Positions 18,565 to 28,000 of a stretch of DNA of 47,189 bases are shown here, piece by piece. The stretch is taken from NCBI GenBank assembly GCA_944384105.1, contig CALWSC010000069.1:1-47189 (forward strand), read 5' to 3'. The position numbers and the translations under genes are program-made. Position 1 is the first letter of the stretch; each line of letters opens with the position of its first letter. The DNA is from an uncultured Lachnospiraceae bacterium. GTDB taxonomy: Bacteria; Bacillota; Clostridia; Lachnospirales; Lachnospiraceae. The notes beneath the pieces were generated by a model. That model did no database searches. It had not been told where the DNA came from and was given only the letters and a program-made list of their open reading frames with translations.

Positions 18565-18590
18565 AAAAGGGTGGTTGTCACCCTTTTTTT
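18565..18590 (+). terminator. Second hairpin terminator upstream of the transporter promoter
   Basis: AAAAGGGTG (18565-18573) pairs with CACCCTTTT (18579-18587) around a 5-nt loop, followed by TTT. It is only about 60 bp after the first terminator. It may be a back-up, or it may end a short transcript begun in between (not shown). Confidence 0.7.
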
Positions 18591-18601
18591 CTATGTAAAA
18601 A

Positions 18602-18618
18602 GCGCGTAAAATGCGCGT
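18602..18618 (+). promoter_or_regulatory. Direct repeat GCGCGT-N5-GCGCGT upstream of the transporter promoter
   Basis: GCGCGT occurs at 18602-18607 and 18613-18618, in phase at 11 bp, and ends 25 bp before the -35 box. AraC-type activators often bind direct repeats here, so it is a candidate YesS-like site. This is inference from position and form. Confidence 0.35.
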
Positions 18619-18643
18619 GATACAACAGGATAGATAAAGATTA

Positions 18644-18672
18644 TTGTAAGTTATGCGGTGTAACTGTACAAT
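18644..18672 (+). promoter_or_regulatory. Promoter of the LplB/LplC-type transporter operon
   Basis: TTGTAA (18644-18649), a 17-bp spacer and TACAAT (18667-18672). An imperfect dyad GTGTAAC (18658-18664) / GTTACAT (18689-18695) spans the -10 and start point. The rest of the 340-bp gap between 18446 and 18785 holds the two terminators and a leader of about 105 nt with no visible gene. Confidence 0.6.
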
Positions 18673-18785
18673 TTGACTTGTAAAAAAAGTTACATACACA
18701 GCAACGCTGAGAAAAATGCCCTTGAAGCTATGCAGGAAACGGAAGCGGACTGTGAATGTGCAAAAAAAGGAGGTAGCAAAAAGAA

Positions 18786-19763
18786 ATGACGAAAACGAAA
18801 ACCGCGGCACATTCTTCCGCGCGTAAGAAACCAGTCAACGGCACATGGAAGCACGCGCTGCAATCACACAAGTGGCTGTACATACTGATCATTCCCGGTG
18901 TGGCTTACATGATTGTCTTCAATTTTCTTCCGATGCTCGGATTGGTGATGGCATTCCAGGACTTCAGTCCCTATAATGGAGATACTGCTATCGATGCTCT
19001 GATCCACAGCCCGTTCGTTGGACTGGATGTATTTAAGAAATTTTTCACAGGTCCGGACTTCTGGAGGCTGCTGAAAAATACGCTGTCAATCTCGATTGCC
19101 AGCCTGATTTTTTATTTCCCTATGCCGATTATTCTGGCGCTGCTGCTCAACGAGATCCGCTGCAGCTGGTATAAGAGAGTATCCCAGACGCTGGTATACA
19201 TCCCGCACTTTATTTCCATGGTAATCGTGGCATCCCTGACCTATCAGCTGTTCAATACGTCAGACGGTTATATCTATCACCTGCTGCAGCAGGTTTTGGG
19301 GAAAAACGCTCCCGATTTCCTGAGTGATTCCGGGCTGTTCGTACCTCTGATTCTTGGACAGAATATATGGAAAGAGACCGGATACGGAACCATCATCTTC
19401 CTGGCAGCTCTGGCAGGGGTGGATGTGGAACTCTATGAGGCAGCCAGAGTGGATGGTGCCGGACGCTGGAAACAGATGTGGCATATTACGCTTCCCGCAA
19501 TCAAGGCTACGATCGTTATTATGCTCATTCTGAAAGTGGGACAGATCCTGAATACAGGATATGAGCAGATTTACCTGATGCAGAATTCCATGAACCGTAC
19601 CGTATCGGATGTGTTTGATACCTATATTTATACAAAAGGTATTGAAGGCGGTCAGTATTCACTGTCAACAGCGGCAGGTCTGTTTAAATCACTGGTCGGC
19701 ATGATAATGGTTATAGGCGCGAACAAGCTGGCGAAGCTGTTCGGTGAATCCGGATTATATTAA
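18786..19763 (+). CDS. Carbohydrate ABC transporter permease 1 (LplB/YtcP-group)
   Basis: A 325-residue membrane protein of the LplB type, which with the next gene forms the oligosaccharide channel. The N-terminal ~30 residues are polar, and the first helix is WLYILIIPGVAYMIVFNF (~36-53). The LplB-like marker GLVMAFQDFSPYNG follows. Other helices lie near 100-125, 135-160, 185-210, 240-260 and 300-318. The EAA loop is YEAARVDGAGRWKQMWHITLP near 215. LplB/LplC partners of YesS-type regulators import rhamnogalacturonan oligosaccharides in B. subtilis-like systems. The RBS AGGAGG (18768-18773) is 12 nt from the ATG, slightly long. Confidence 0.93.
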   Translation: MTKTKTAAHSSARKKPVNGTWKHALQSHKWLYILIIPGVAYMIVFNFLPMLGLVMAFQDFSPYNGDTAIDALIHSPFVGLDVFKKFFTGPDFWRLLKNTLSISIASLIFYFPMPIILALLLNEIRCSWYKRVSQTLVYIPHFISMVIVASLTYQLFNTSDGYIYHLLQQVLGKNAPDFLSDSGLFVPLILGQNIWKETGYGTIIFLAALAGVDVELYEAARVDGAGRWKQMWHITLPAIKATIVIMLILKVGQILNTGYEQIYLMQNSMNRTVSDVFDTYIYTKGIEGGQYSLSTAAGLFKSLVGMIMVIGANKLAKLFGESGLY

Positions 19764-19780
19764 GAGGGGGGACAGAAGAG

Positions 19781-20704
19781 ATGGCTAAGAGCAAGACGGT
19801 ATACAGAACAAAACATGCCAACAGGATCAAAAGGACACCGGGCGATCAGGCGGTGCAGGTTCTCATCTATCTGATCATCGCGTTCTGCGCGATCGTAACG
19901 GTGCTTCCGTTCATCTATGTGGTGGCTGGCTCGTTTGCGACAGAGCGTGAATTGACGGAACGCGCATTCTTCCTGTTCCCAAAAGAGATCTCTCTGAACG
20001 CGTATCAGTACATATTTAAGACAGGAGATGCGATCAGAGGTCTGCGCAACTCGATTCTGGTAACGGTTGTAGGTACTCTGATTAATATGTTTTTCAGCTG
20101 CACCCTGGCATACCCGCTGTCCAGAAAGTATTTTAAGGGCAGAAATTTCTTTACCAACATGGTCATCGTAACCATGCTGTTTTCCGGCGGTATGGTACCC
20201 AGCTATATTCTGATCGCTCAGATTCTTCATCTGACGAATACCTACTGGGCGCTGTGGCTTCCGGGCGCGATCAACGCGTTCAACATGATCATTATTAAAA
20301 ACTATTTTCAGGGGATTCCCCAGGAGCTGGAGGAAGCGGCCCGCATGGACGGATGCAACGACTTGTTTATCTTCTGGAAGATTATTCTTCCGGTATCCAA
20401 GCCCGTGCTTGCCTCGATCTCCCTGTTTTATGCGGTAACACACTGGAATTCTTATTTCAACGCAATGATGTACATCAATGACAGAAGCATGGAAGTGATT
20501 CAGATCGTTCTGCGAAGAATTATCTTCCTGACCACGAGTCTGACGACAGATTCGACATTTGACTGGGGCGCATTCGGAACCCCGCCGGAGAAGGCGGTCA
20601 AGATGGCGACCACAGTGGTGGCAACCGTACCGATCCTGATCGTGTACCCGTTCATCCAGAAGTATTTTACCAAGGGCGTTATGGTAGGCTCTGTAAAGGG
20701 CTGA
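19781..20704 (+). CDS. Carbohydrate ABC transporter permease 2 (LplC/YtcP-like)
   Basis: A 307-residue second permease of the heterodimeric sugar channel (MalG branch). The first helix is VLIYLIIAFCAIVTVLPFIYVVAGSFA by position 27-53. Family marks are LNAYQYIF near 75, NTYWALWLPGAINAFNMIIIKNYF near 165 and the EAA loop ELEEAARMDGCNDLFIFWKI near 187. The C-terminus ends PFIQKYFTKGVMVGSVKG, the typical MalG-type end. It lies 17 nt after permease 1 with RBS gagggggg. No ATPase gene is in the locus; such importers usually share an MsmX-like ATPase encoded elsewhere. Confidence 0.93.
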   Translation: MAKSKTVYRTKHANRIKRTPGDQAVQVLIYLIIAFCAIVTVLPFIYVVAGSFATERELTERAFFLFPKEISLNAYQYIFKTGDAIRGLRNSILVTVVGTLINMFFSCTLAYPLSRKYFKGRNFFTNMVIVTMLFSGGMVPSYILIAQILHLTNTYWALWLPGAINAFNMIIIKNYFQGIPQELEEAARMDGCNDLFIFWKIILPVSKPVLASISLFYAVTHWNSYFNAMMYINDRSMEVIQIVLRRIIFLTTSLTTDSTFDWGAFGTPPEKAVKMATTVVATVPILIVYPFIQKYFTKGVMVGSVKG

Positions 20705-20737
20705 TATGCGTATAAACATTTTAAGGAGGCAAAGACT

Positions 20738-22294
20738 ATGAAAAAAAGAATGAAAAAGGCAACCGCACTGACACTTGCGTCCGCAATGGCGCTGTCTCTG
20801 GCTGCGTGCGGAGGAAACAGCAGCAAAAAGGAAACGGCGTCGACAACAGAGGACGGAACTCCTGTTATTACCTTTATGGCGCCGTCCTTCTACGGAACGG
20901 ACCTGGCGAACGAGAATTCCGATCAGGTTATTGAGAAATATGAGGATTATACCGGAATTTCTGTAGACTGGCAGTGGGAGAACAACGATACCTACAGTGA
21001 GAAACTGGGTCTGACCTTGATGGATAAATCCAATATGCCGATGATTCTGACGGTCAGCGGTGACCTCACTACGAATACAAATATCGTGGACGCTGCCCAG
21101 AGAGGCGCATTTTGGGATCTGAGTGAATTTTTGGAGGACAGTGAGGCGTATCCGAATCTGTCCCAGTATAACAAAGACGTTGCAAAGGCACTGACCGTGG
21201 ACGGACAGCTTATCGGAGTTTACCGCGCCAGAGCGATCGGACGATATGGCTTATCCTACCGCACCGACTGGGCAGAGGCGGTAGGTATTACAGAAGCGCC
21301 GAAGACAGTGGAAGACGTATATGACATGCTGTATAAATTCACCTACAACGATCCGGACGGAAACGGACAGGATGACACCTATGGTCTGGAGCTGACCAAG
21401 TATACGGGTCCTCTGGATATCATGCAGACCTGGTTTGGTGTGGGAAACCAGTGGGTAGAGCAGGACGGACAGCTTGTGCCGGTACATCAGACAGAGGAAT
21501 ATATGGAGGCGCTCAACTGGATGCGCAAGATCTATGAGGACGGACTGGTTCGTAAGGATTGGGCGACCATCGACTCCGGTACCTTCGGAGAGGCGTGCAA
21601 CAAAGGGGAAGCAGGCGCATATATTGATGTTATGGACGGCGGAAAGCGTATCTGGAACTACTTCACCAACAATAATATCCCGTCTGTAGTTGACAGCAGC
21701 AAAACCGCAACGATGACACTCTCCGGAGCAGTGAACGGCAAAACGCTTGCTACCTCAGGATTTAACGGATTCTATCTGATCACCAAGGACGGAGCGAAGA
21801 CAGAGGAAGACGTGAAGAACTGCCTGACCTTCCTTGACAAGATGTGCGACGATGAGATGCTGGCACTGGCAGACTACGGTCTGGAGGGCGTAACCTATGA
21901 TCTCAACGAAGAAGGCAAGGTTGTTACCAGAACAGATCTGGAGATCTCCGAAGCTCCTCAGGTTGGCTTAAACCAGGCAGTGTGCTATATCCCGAATCTG
22001 TCGGCTACAACGCCGGAGCTGGAGAAGAATGAAGCTACTCTGGCGCAGGATGCAGCATATGAGGCTAACGAGTCGGTAGCAGTTCTGAACCCGGCAGCAG
22101 GATACCTGGCAAATTCTGAGACAAACGCAGAGGTTGGTACAGACATCCAGCAGATTCTTGACGATGCAAGAACACAGTATATCTGCGGACAGCTTGACGA
22201 GGCGGGCCTTGAGTCAGCATTCCAGCAGTGGAGCGACCGCGGAGGCGCGCAGGTAATTGAAGAGGTAAATGAGGCATACGCAGCTGACAAGTAA
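20738..22294 (+). CDS. Extracellular sugar-binding lipoprotein of the rhamnogalacturonan importer
   Basis: A 518-residue solute-binding lipoprotein of the LplA/YtcQ size class. The signal peptide starts KKRMKKATALTLASAMALSL and is followed by the lipobox LAAC near residue 23 and a Gly/Ser/Lys linker. The mature domain begins near TPVITFMAPSFYG and contains the typical FTYNDPDGNGQDDTYGL segment near 205. The C-terminus is long and acidic. It binds oligosaccharides outside the cell and passes them to the two permeases just upstream (33-nt gap, RBS taaggagg). The ligand is inferred from the neighbouring pectin enzymes. A hairpin with a modest T-tract follows. Confidence 0.93.
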   Translation: MKKRMKKATALTLASAMALSLAACGGNSSKKETASTTEDGTPVITFMAPSFYGTDLANENSDQVIEKYEDYTGISVDWQWENNDTYSEKLGLTLMDKSNMPMILTVSGDLTTNTNIVDAAQRGAFWDLSEFLEDSEAYPNLSQYNKDVAKALTVDGQLIGVYRARAIGRYGLSYRTDWAEAVGITEAPKTVEDVYDMLYKFTYNDPDGNGQDDTYGLELTKYTGPLDIMQTWFGVGNQWVEQDGQLVPVHQTEEYMEALNWMRKIYEDGLVRKDWATIDSGTFGEACNKGEAGAYIDVMDGGKRIWNYFTNNNIPSVVDSSKTATMTLSGAVNGKTLATSGFNGFYLITKDGAKTEEDVKNCLTFLDKMCDDEMLALADYGLEGVTYDLNEEGKVVTRTDLEISEAPQVGLNQAVCYIPNLSATTPELEKNEATLAQDAAYEANESVAVLNPAAGYLANSETNAEVGTDIQQILDDARTQYICGQLDEAGLESAFQQWSDRGGAQVIEEVNEAYAADK

Positions 22295-22307
22295 GCAGAA
22301 GAAAAGG

Positions 22308-22354
22308 GGACTGCTGCACCGGCAGAGAATCTGCGGTGCGGCAGTCCTCCTTTT
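22308..22354 (+). terminator. Hairpin terminator or attenuator after the binding protein
   Basis: GGACTGC (22308-22314) pairs with GCAGTCC (22341-22347). Inside it are a T-G wobble and a GCACC/GGTGC plus GCAG/CTGC helix. TCCTTTTAT follows. The enzyme genes lie directly downstream with no separate good promoter, so it may let part of the transcripts through. Confidence 0.7.
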
Positions 22355-22381
22355 ATGTATACGGAGGCAGAAACAGAGATT

Positions 22382-25009
22382 ATGAAGCTGAGAAAATTGG
22401 AAAACCGCTCAGCCCGTGGATATGTCACGTTTGGCTGTGTCTGGGAAGAAGGTGAAGTAAAGGAAGATACACAGTTTTCCGTGAGAGGGGAGGATGGCCG
22501 GGAGGTTTCGGCACAGAGCCGTGTGACGGCCTGGTATCCCGACGGAAGCGTGAAATGGACGGCGCACACTGCGTCTGCGGGAGCGCTTGGAAACTGTGCG
22601 GAGGTACTGCCTGTTAGAGAAGGCAGGGAAGGTTCAGACGATACGGGTGAAGGATGCAGGGAAACAGAGAAGGGATGGTTTCTGGAGTATGGAAGAGTAT
22701 CCATGTGGATTCCAAAAAGCGGCAGTCTGCTTTTTTCCGACCTCTGTCTGGACGGAGAACTGCGTGTTCCTGCAGCCAGGGCAGTGCTGCTCTGGGAAAC
22801 GCGGAAACGGGGAGATAAGAGCAGTCTGATGATGGAGAGAGAGCTGGGTACAAAACTTCTGCGGGTAAAGATAGAGGAGCAGGGCAGATTGTGCGTATGT
22901 GTGAAATGGGAGGGGGTTCATACAGACGGAAATCTGGAGCGAATCCCGTTCGTTCTTCGAATGCGCGTGGGAACGGACAGCGGGAGGCTGGATTTTACAG
23001 AGACGTTTTTCTACGATGGGGATGAAAAACGTGAATTTTTAAAAGGAGTCGGTATCCGGCTGGAAAACCGCATGAGCGGAGAGATTTATAACCGCCACGT
23101 GAAATTTGCTCTGGAACATGGAATGTTCCGTGAGAGCGCAGCGCTTCTGTCCTCCTGGCGTCCGAGACTGCCGCAAGGACTCTACGAGGCGCAGTGCGCA
23201 GAACTCCCGATCTCTCCGGAAGTAGCCGTAAAGGACGAGATTGCTCAGGTTATGGAGAATATCCCGCTCTGGGATTCCTACGAATTGCATCAGGATAATC
23301 CCTGGCACTTTATTGCGGAGAAGAAGACGGCTACAGCGGACGTCTGCCGGATTCCATGTATCGAGGGAAGCCGCGCGCCAGGCTGGGGAGCAGTATCTTC
23401 GGGAACGGGATGCATGCTTTTTGCGATTCGGAATTTTCGTGAGAAGGCACCTGCAGGATGCTCCGTCTCAGGTTTAACAAAAGAGCTGGGGGAAGTCACG
23501 CTGTGGTTTTATTCACCGAAAGCCGGCGCTATGGATTACCGGCACTACACGGACAGAGGATATAACCAGACATACTACGAAGGGTATGATAAGTTCGGGG
23601 CAGATCCGTACGGGATCGGCGTCACCTGCGAAGCATCCGTGGAACTCTCCGGCGATTTCATGCCTTCTGACCAGGAACTGGAAGCTTTCGGAAATTCCGT
23701 CAGCCGTCCTGCGGTATATGTGGGGACGCCGGAATACTATCACCGTCTGCACGCTTTCGGTCGCTGGAGTCTTCCGCATCGAGACACACAGATGGAGAAC
23801 TGGCTGGAGGAGCAGCTGGACAGAGCATTTTGCTTCTATCAGCAGGAGGTGGAGCAGAGAGGATGGTATGGCCTGTATAATTACGGCGATGTTATGCACA
23901 CCTACGATGCAGCCCGCCACTGCTGGAACTATGATATGGGCGGTTATGCCTGGGACAACACCGAGCTGGTTCCCACGCTCTGGCTGTGGCTATATTTCCT
24001 GCGCACAGGCAGGGAGGACGTATTTTCTATGGCGGAAGCGCTGACGCGGCACACTTCAGAGGTTGACGTCTATCATTTCGGACCGCTGAAGGGGATGGGA
24101 TCCCGGCATAACGTACGCCACTGGGGCTGTCCATGTAAAGAAGCAAGGATTGCGATGACAGGCCATCACCGCGTGTACTACTATCTGACAGGGGATTACC
24201 GGCTGGGTGATATTTTCGATGAGATGAAGGATACGCAGGAGACATTTCTGAAGAAGGATCCGCTGGAAGAGTTTTATGACAGAGCCGAAATGGTCTATCC
24301 GACACATGCCAGAAGCGGACCGGACTGGTCCTCGCTTTGCGCAAACTGGATGACACGCTGGGAGCGGCATCGGGATGAGGAATACCGCAGGAAGATTGAG
24401 ACCGGCATTGAGGATATCGCCAGGATGCCTCTTCGGCTGATATCGGGTCCCGACATGGAGTTTGACCCAGCCACGGCGCATCTGCGCTATATCGGAGAGC
24501 GCACTTCCGGAGGCACGCATCTGCAGATCTGTATGGGAGCGCCTCAGATTTGGCTGGAGCTCTCAGAGCTATTGAAGGATGAGAAATTTAAGGAAATGCT
24601 GGCAGAGTACGGAAGGTTTTACTATCTTCCGAGAGAAGAACAGCTCAGACGGTCAAACGGCATCCTTGCGGACCGCGAATTTTCTCTGCCGTTTATGGCA
24701 GCAGCAATGGCGGCTTACGGCGCGTCATATTACGGAGACCGCACGCTGGCAAAGACCACCTGGTCGATCCTGCTTCGGACGCTGGCGGAACCGGGAAATT
24801 ACAGCGGATTTGCATGGCAGGAGCTGAGAGAATGCGCCGGTCGGGAGCATCTGAAGGAAATTCCGTGGATATCCACGAACTTTACCGCGCAGTGGTGTCT
24901 GAATGCAATCATGGCTCTGGAGTTCATCCGGGAGGATTTACCGGAAGAGTTTGAGGAGGCAGACAGGCTTCTTCAGGAAGCACCGCAGTCTTTGTACAGG
25001 AAAGCATGA
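22382..25009 (+). CDS. YetA-like exo-rhamnogalacturonan lyase family protein (PL26-type)
   Basis: An 875-residue protein of the PcRGLX/YetA group. Its characterised fungal member is an exo-acting rhamnogalacturonan lyase (PL26). The N-terminus (GYVTFGCVWEEGEV) is the characteristic start of the RIFT-type barrel domain. A beta-rich domain runs to ~450. An (alpha/alpha) barrel follows with aromatic-rich segments such as GWYGLYNYGDVMHTYD (~500), NYDMGGYAWDNTE (~515) and HNVRHWGCPCKEARI (~575). There is no signal peptide, so the enzyme is cytoplasmic, releasing unsaturated disaccharides from imported oligosaccharides. The start is uncertain: ATG 22382 (ggagg 14 nt upstream) is preferred over ATG 22355, which sits within the terminator hairpin tail. 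The PL11-CE12 gene follows after 10 nt. Confidence 0.87.
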   Translation: MKLRKLENRSARGYVTFGCVWEEGEVKEDTQFSVRGEDGREVSAQSRVTAWYPDGSVKWTAHTASAGALGNCAEVLPVREGREGSDDTGEGCRETEKGWFLEYGRVSMWIPKSGSLLFSDLCLDGELRVPAARAVLLWETRKRGDKSSLMMERELGTKLLRVKIEEQGRLCVCVKWEGVHTDGNLERIPFVLRMRVGTDSGRLDFTETFFYDGDEKREFLKGVGIRLENRMSGEIYNRHVKFALEHGMFRESAALLSSWRPRLPQGLYEAQCAELPISPEVAVKDEIAQVMENIPLWDSYELHQDNPWHFIAEKKTATADVCRIPCIEGSRAPGWGAVSSGTGCMLFAIRNFREKAPAGCSVSGLTKELGEVTLWFYSPKAGAMDYRHYTDRGYNQTYYEGYDKFGADPYGIGVTCEASVELSGDFMPSDQELEAFGNSVSRPAVYVGTPEYYHRLHAFGRWSLPHRDTQMENWLEEQLDRAFCFYQQEVEQRGWYGLYNYGDVMHTYDAARHCWNYDMGGYAWDNTELVPTLWLWLYFLRTGREDVFSMAEALTRHTSEVDVYHFGPLKGMGSRHNVRHWGCPCKEARIAMTGHHRVYYYLTGDYRLGDIFDEMKDTQETFLKKDPLEEFYDRAEMVYPTHARSGPDWSSLCANWMTRWERHRDEEYRRKIETGIEDIARMPLRLISGPDMEFDPATAHLRYIGERTSGGTHLQICMGAPQIWLELSELLKDEKFKEMLAEYGRFYYLPREEQLRRSNGILADREFSLPFMAAAMAAYGASYYGDRTLAKTTWSILLRTLAEPGNYSGFAWQELRECAGREHLKEIPWISTNFTAQWCLNAIMALEFIREDLPEEFEEADRLLQEAPQSLYRKA

Positions 25010-25019
25010 GGAGGAATAT

Positions 25020-28000
25020 ATGAGAAGGGAAAAGATATGGATAACAGCCTGCGGGGCGGAGCATGTGACCGTTCGGTGGGAAAAAGCATCGGAAGCAGAG
25101 CTTTACCGCATCTACTGGGCGGACAGAAATCATGACACTACGCGTTTTGTGTGTATCAGTGAGACAAAGGAGACGGAGTTTACCCTGAAAAGATCCACAC
25201 ATATTCCGCAGTATCTGCGGGTGGTTCCCGCTGCAGGAGGGATTGAGGGCGAGGCATACCAAACGGTTGAGACGCCGGTGGGAAAAGTCATGGATGAACA
25301 TCTCGGACAGCTGAACCGGGGACTTATGCCAGTGCGAGTGAAAAACGGCGTGTTTCTGAGCTGGCGGCTGTTCAAGAACGAAGTGAGCGGCTGGTCTGAG
25401 ACCGGGCTTACCGGCACAGACTTTGCGGTTTATCGCGGCGAGGAGCAGATCGCGCTTGTGACTGACAGCACGAATTATCTGGACCGGGAGGGACAGGCGG
25501 ATTCCGTCTATCGGGTAGCTCCCGTAAATGAGGGTGTGCAGGGAGAGCCCAGCTCTCCGGCAAGCGCCTGGGACCGCCCGTACCTGGATATCCCCCTGAC
25601 GCGCCCGGAGGGAGGGGTGACGCCGGCGGGGGAAGCGTTCGTTTATCATGCAAACGATATGAGCGTCGGCGATGTGGACGGTGACGGAGAGCTGGAATAT
25701 CTGGTTAAATGGGACCCGGACAATTCACATGACGTTTCCATTAAGGGGTATACGGGAAGATGTCTTATCGACTGCTATAAGCTGGACGGGACACTTATGT
25801 GGAGACTGGATATGGGAGAAAATATCCGTGCGGGAGCGCACTATACCCAGTTTATGGTCTGCGATTTTAATGGCGACGGAAAAGCGGAGATGTGCGTCAA
25901 GACGGCGCCGGGCACGAAGATGACTCTTTATCATGACGACGGAAGCATCATCAGGGAAAGTTATATTACGATGCCGCAGGAGGATCTTGATGCGGGATAC
26001 AGCCACAGCGATTCCTATGTCTGCTCTGCCTCGGACTATGAGAAACATCTGACAGAGATGTTTATGAACTGGCAGGAGCATCCGGAGGTAAAAAACGGCC
26101 GCTGGCCGAAGACGCTGGAAGAGTGTTTCGGAATAGAGAAGAGGTATGTCTATCCGCTGAGCGTCATGGACGCGCAGGCACTTACGGATTACTTTCTTGA
26201 CGTATACGCGCCGGCCCGCAGTCCGAAGAATGAACTGAGAAAATTTGAGGGATTTATTTACAGCGGCCCTGAATATCTGACTATGTTCGCCGGGGACGGC
26301 TCAGAGCTGGAGACGATACATTTCCCGTTCCCTCGCGTGGATGACGGGCTGATGTGGGGCGACTACGCGATGAACCGCATTGAGCCGTGCAATCGCGTGG
26401 ACCGCTTCCTCTCAGGCACGGCATATCTGGACGGAGAGAGACCGTATCTGATTATCTGCCGCGGATACTATACGAGAACGGCAGTTGCGGCATATGACTT
26501 CTTTGAGGACACTTTCCGCGAATATTTCAAGGCAGATTCCGGCTTTGTACCTATGAAAAACCCGTTTTGCGGCGAACCTCACGGATGCGAGGGAACAGAT
26601 CCGGTATTCGGAAAGCTTGCCGGGCAGGGAAATCACAGTCTCTCCGCTGCGGATGTGGACGGAGATGGAAAGATGGAGATCATTTACGGGGCGGCGTGCA
26701 TTGACCATGACGGCTCTCTGCTGTACAGCAGCTACGATGTCCATCCCCATACGGGTGAACTGGTGAAGCTGGGACATGGAGACGCTATGCATGCAGCTGA
26801 CATTGATCCGGACAGGCCGGGCATGGAGATCTTCAATGTTTTTGAGGGAGCCCAACATGTGCCGTACGGCTATGCGCTTCGAAAAGCTGAAAACGGAGAA
26901 GTGATATTCGGGCAGTTTGCGGACACGGATCTCGGACGCTGTATGATCGGGGATATCGTGCCGGGGCAGCGCGGGCTGCAGTGCTGGGTCAATGAGGTTT
27001 ATGACTGCCATGGAAACCGCCTGAACGCGGAAGCGCCGGGAACGGACGCCAACATCCGCTGGGCGGCAGATCTTTCGACGCAGATTGTGGACGGGAGAGA
27101 CTATCTGAACCAGCATCCCATTGGAAGAATCAGCGATCTGACACACGGAGTGATGCTGGAGCCGGAATTTACCGAGACTAATAACGGAACCAAAGGGAAT
27201 CCCTGTCTGGTGGCGGATGTGTTCGGGGACTTTCGGGAGGAGATCCTGCTTCGGACTGCAGACGACTCGGCAATCAGAATTTATATGAATACGGAAGTGA
27301 CAGATCACAAACTGTTCACGATGCTTCACGATACCCAATATCGCTGCGGTGTGGCATGGCAGAATAACTGTTATAACCAGCCGGTCTATCCGAGTTTTTA
27401 CTATGCTTCCGATATGGCGTTTGAAGAGGTGCTGCCGCAGATGAAACGAAAGCCGGTGATTTATCTTGCGGGAGATTCTACGATGCAGTGCTACGCACAG
27501 GAGCAGCGCCCGCAGACGGGATGGGGGGAGAAGCTGGCCGCGCAGTTTCGGGGAAAGGAAGCCGTCCGGACATACCGCCGTGCTGACTGTCCGTTTGAGC
27601 AGGAAATGATCTATGAGCTTGCAAATGTGAAAATTGACAACTGCGCTATGGCAGGCAGAAGCAGCAGAAGTTTTGCAGAGGAAGGCAGGCTTGCGGATAT
27701 CAGGGCACATTTACAGCCGGGCGACTTTCTGTTTGTACAGTTTGCCCACAACGATGCCGCCAAAGACAAAACGGAACGATACGTTCCTGTTGAGAAATTT
27801 GCAGAGTCTCTGATGCAGTACATTGATGCGGCGCGCGGGAAACAGGCGTACTGTGTGCTGGTGAGCCCCATTGCGCTCCGAGACTGTCCGCAGACAGAAC
27901 AAATGAGAGATCATGACAGCGGCGTCAGCTATCCGGCATATCGTGAGGAAATGCGAAAACTCGCGCAGAGGGAGCGGCTGCTTTTCGTGGACATGGGGCT

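Noticed and set aside
24903-25019. 39-codon N-terminal extension of the PL11-CE12 protein
   Set aside because: It overlaps the YetA-like gene in another frame, and the RBS aggagga lies just before ATG 25020.
26412-27710. 432-codon open frame on the minus strand within the PL11-CE12 gene
   Set aside because: Same shadow effect; the plus strand has recognisable domains throughout and the minus frame has none.
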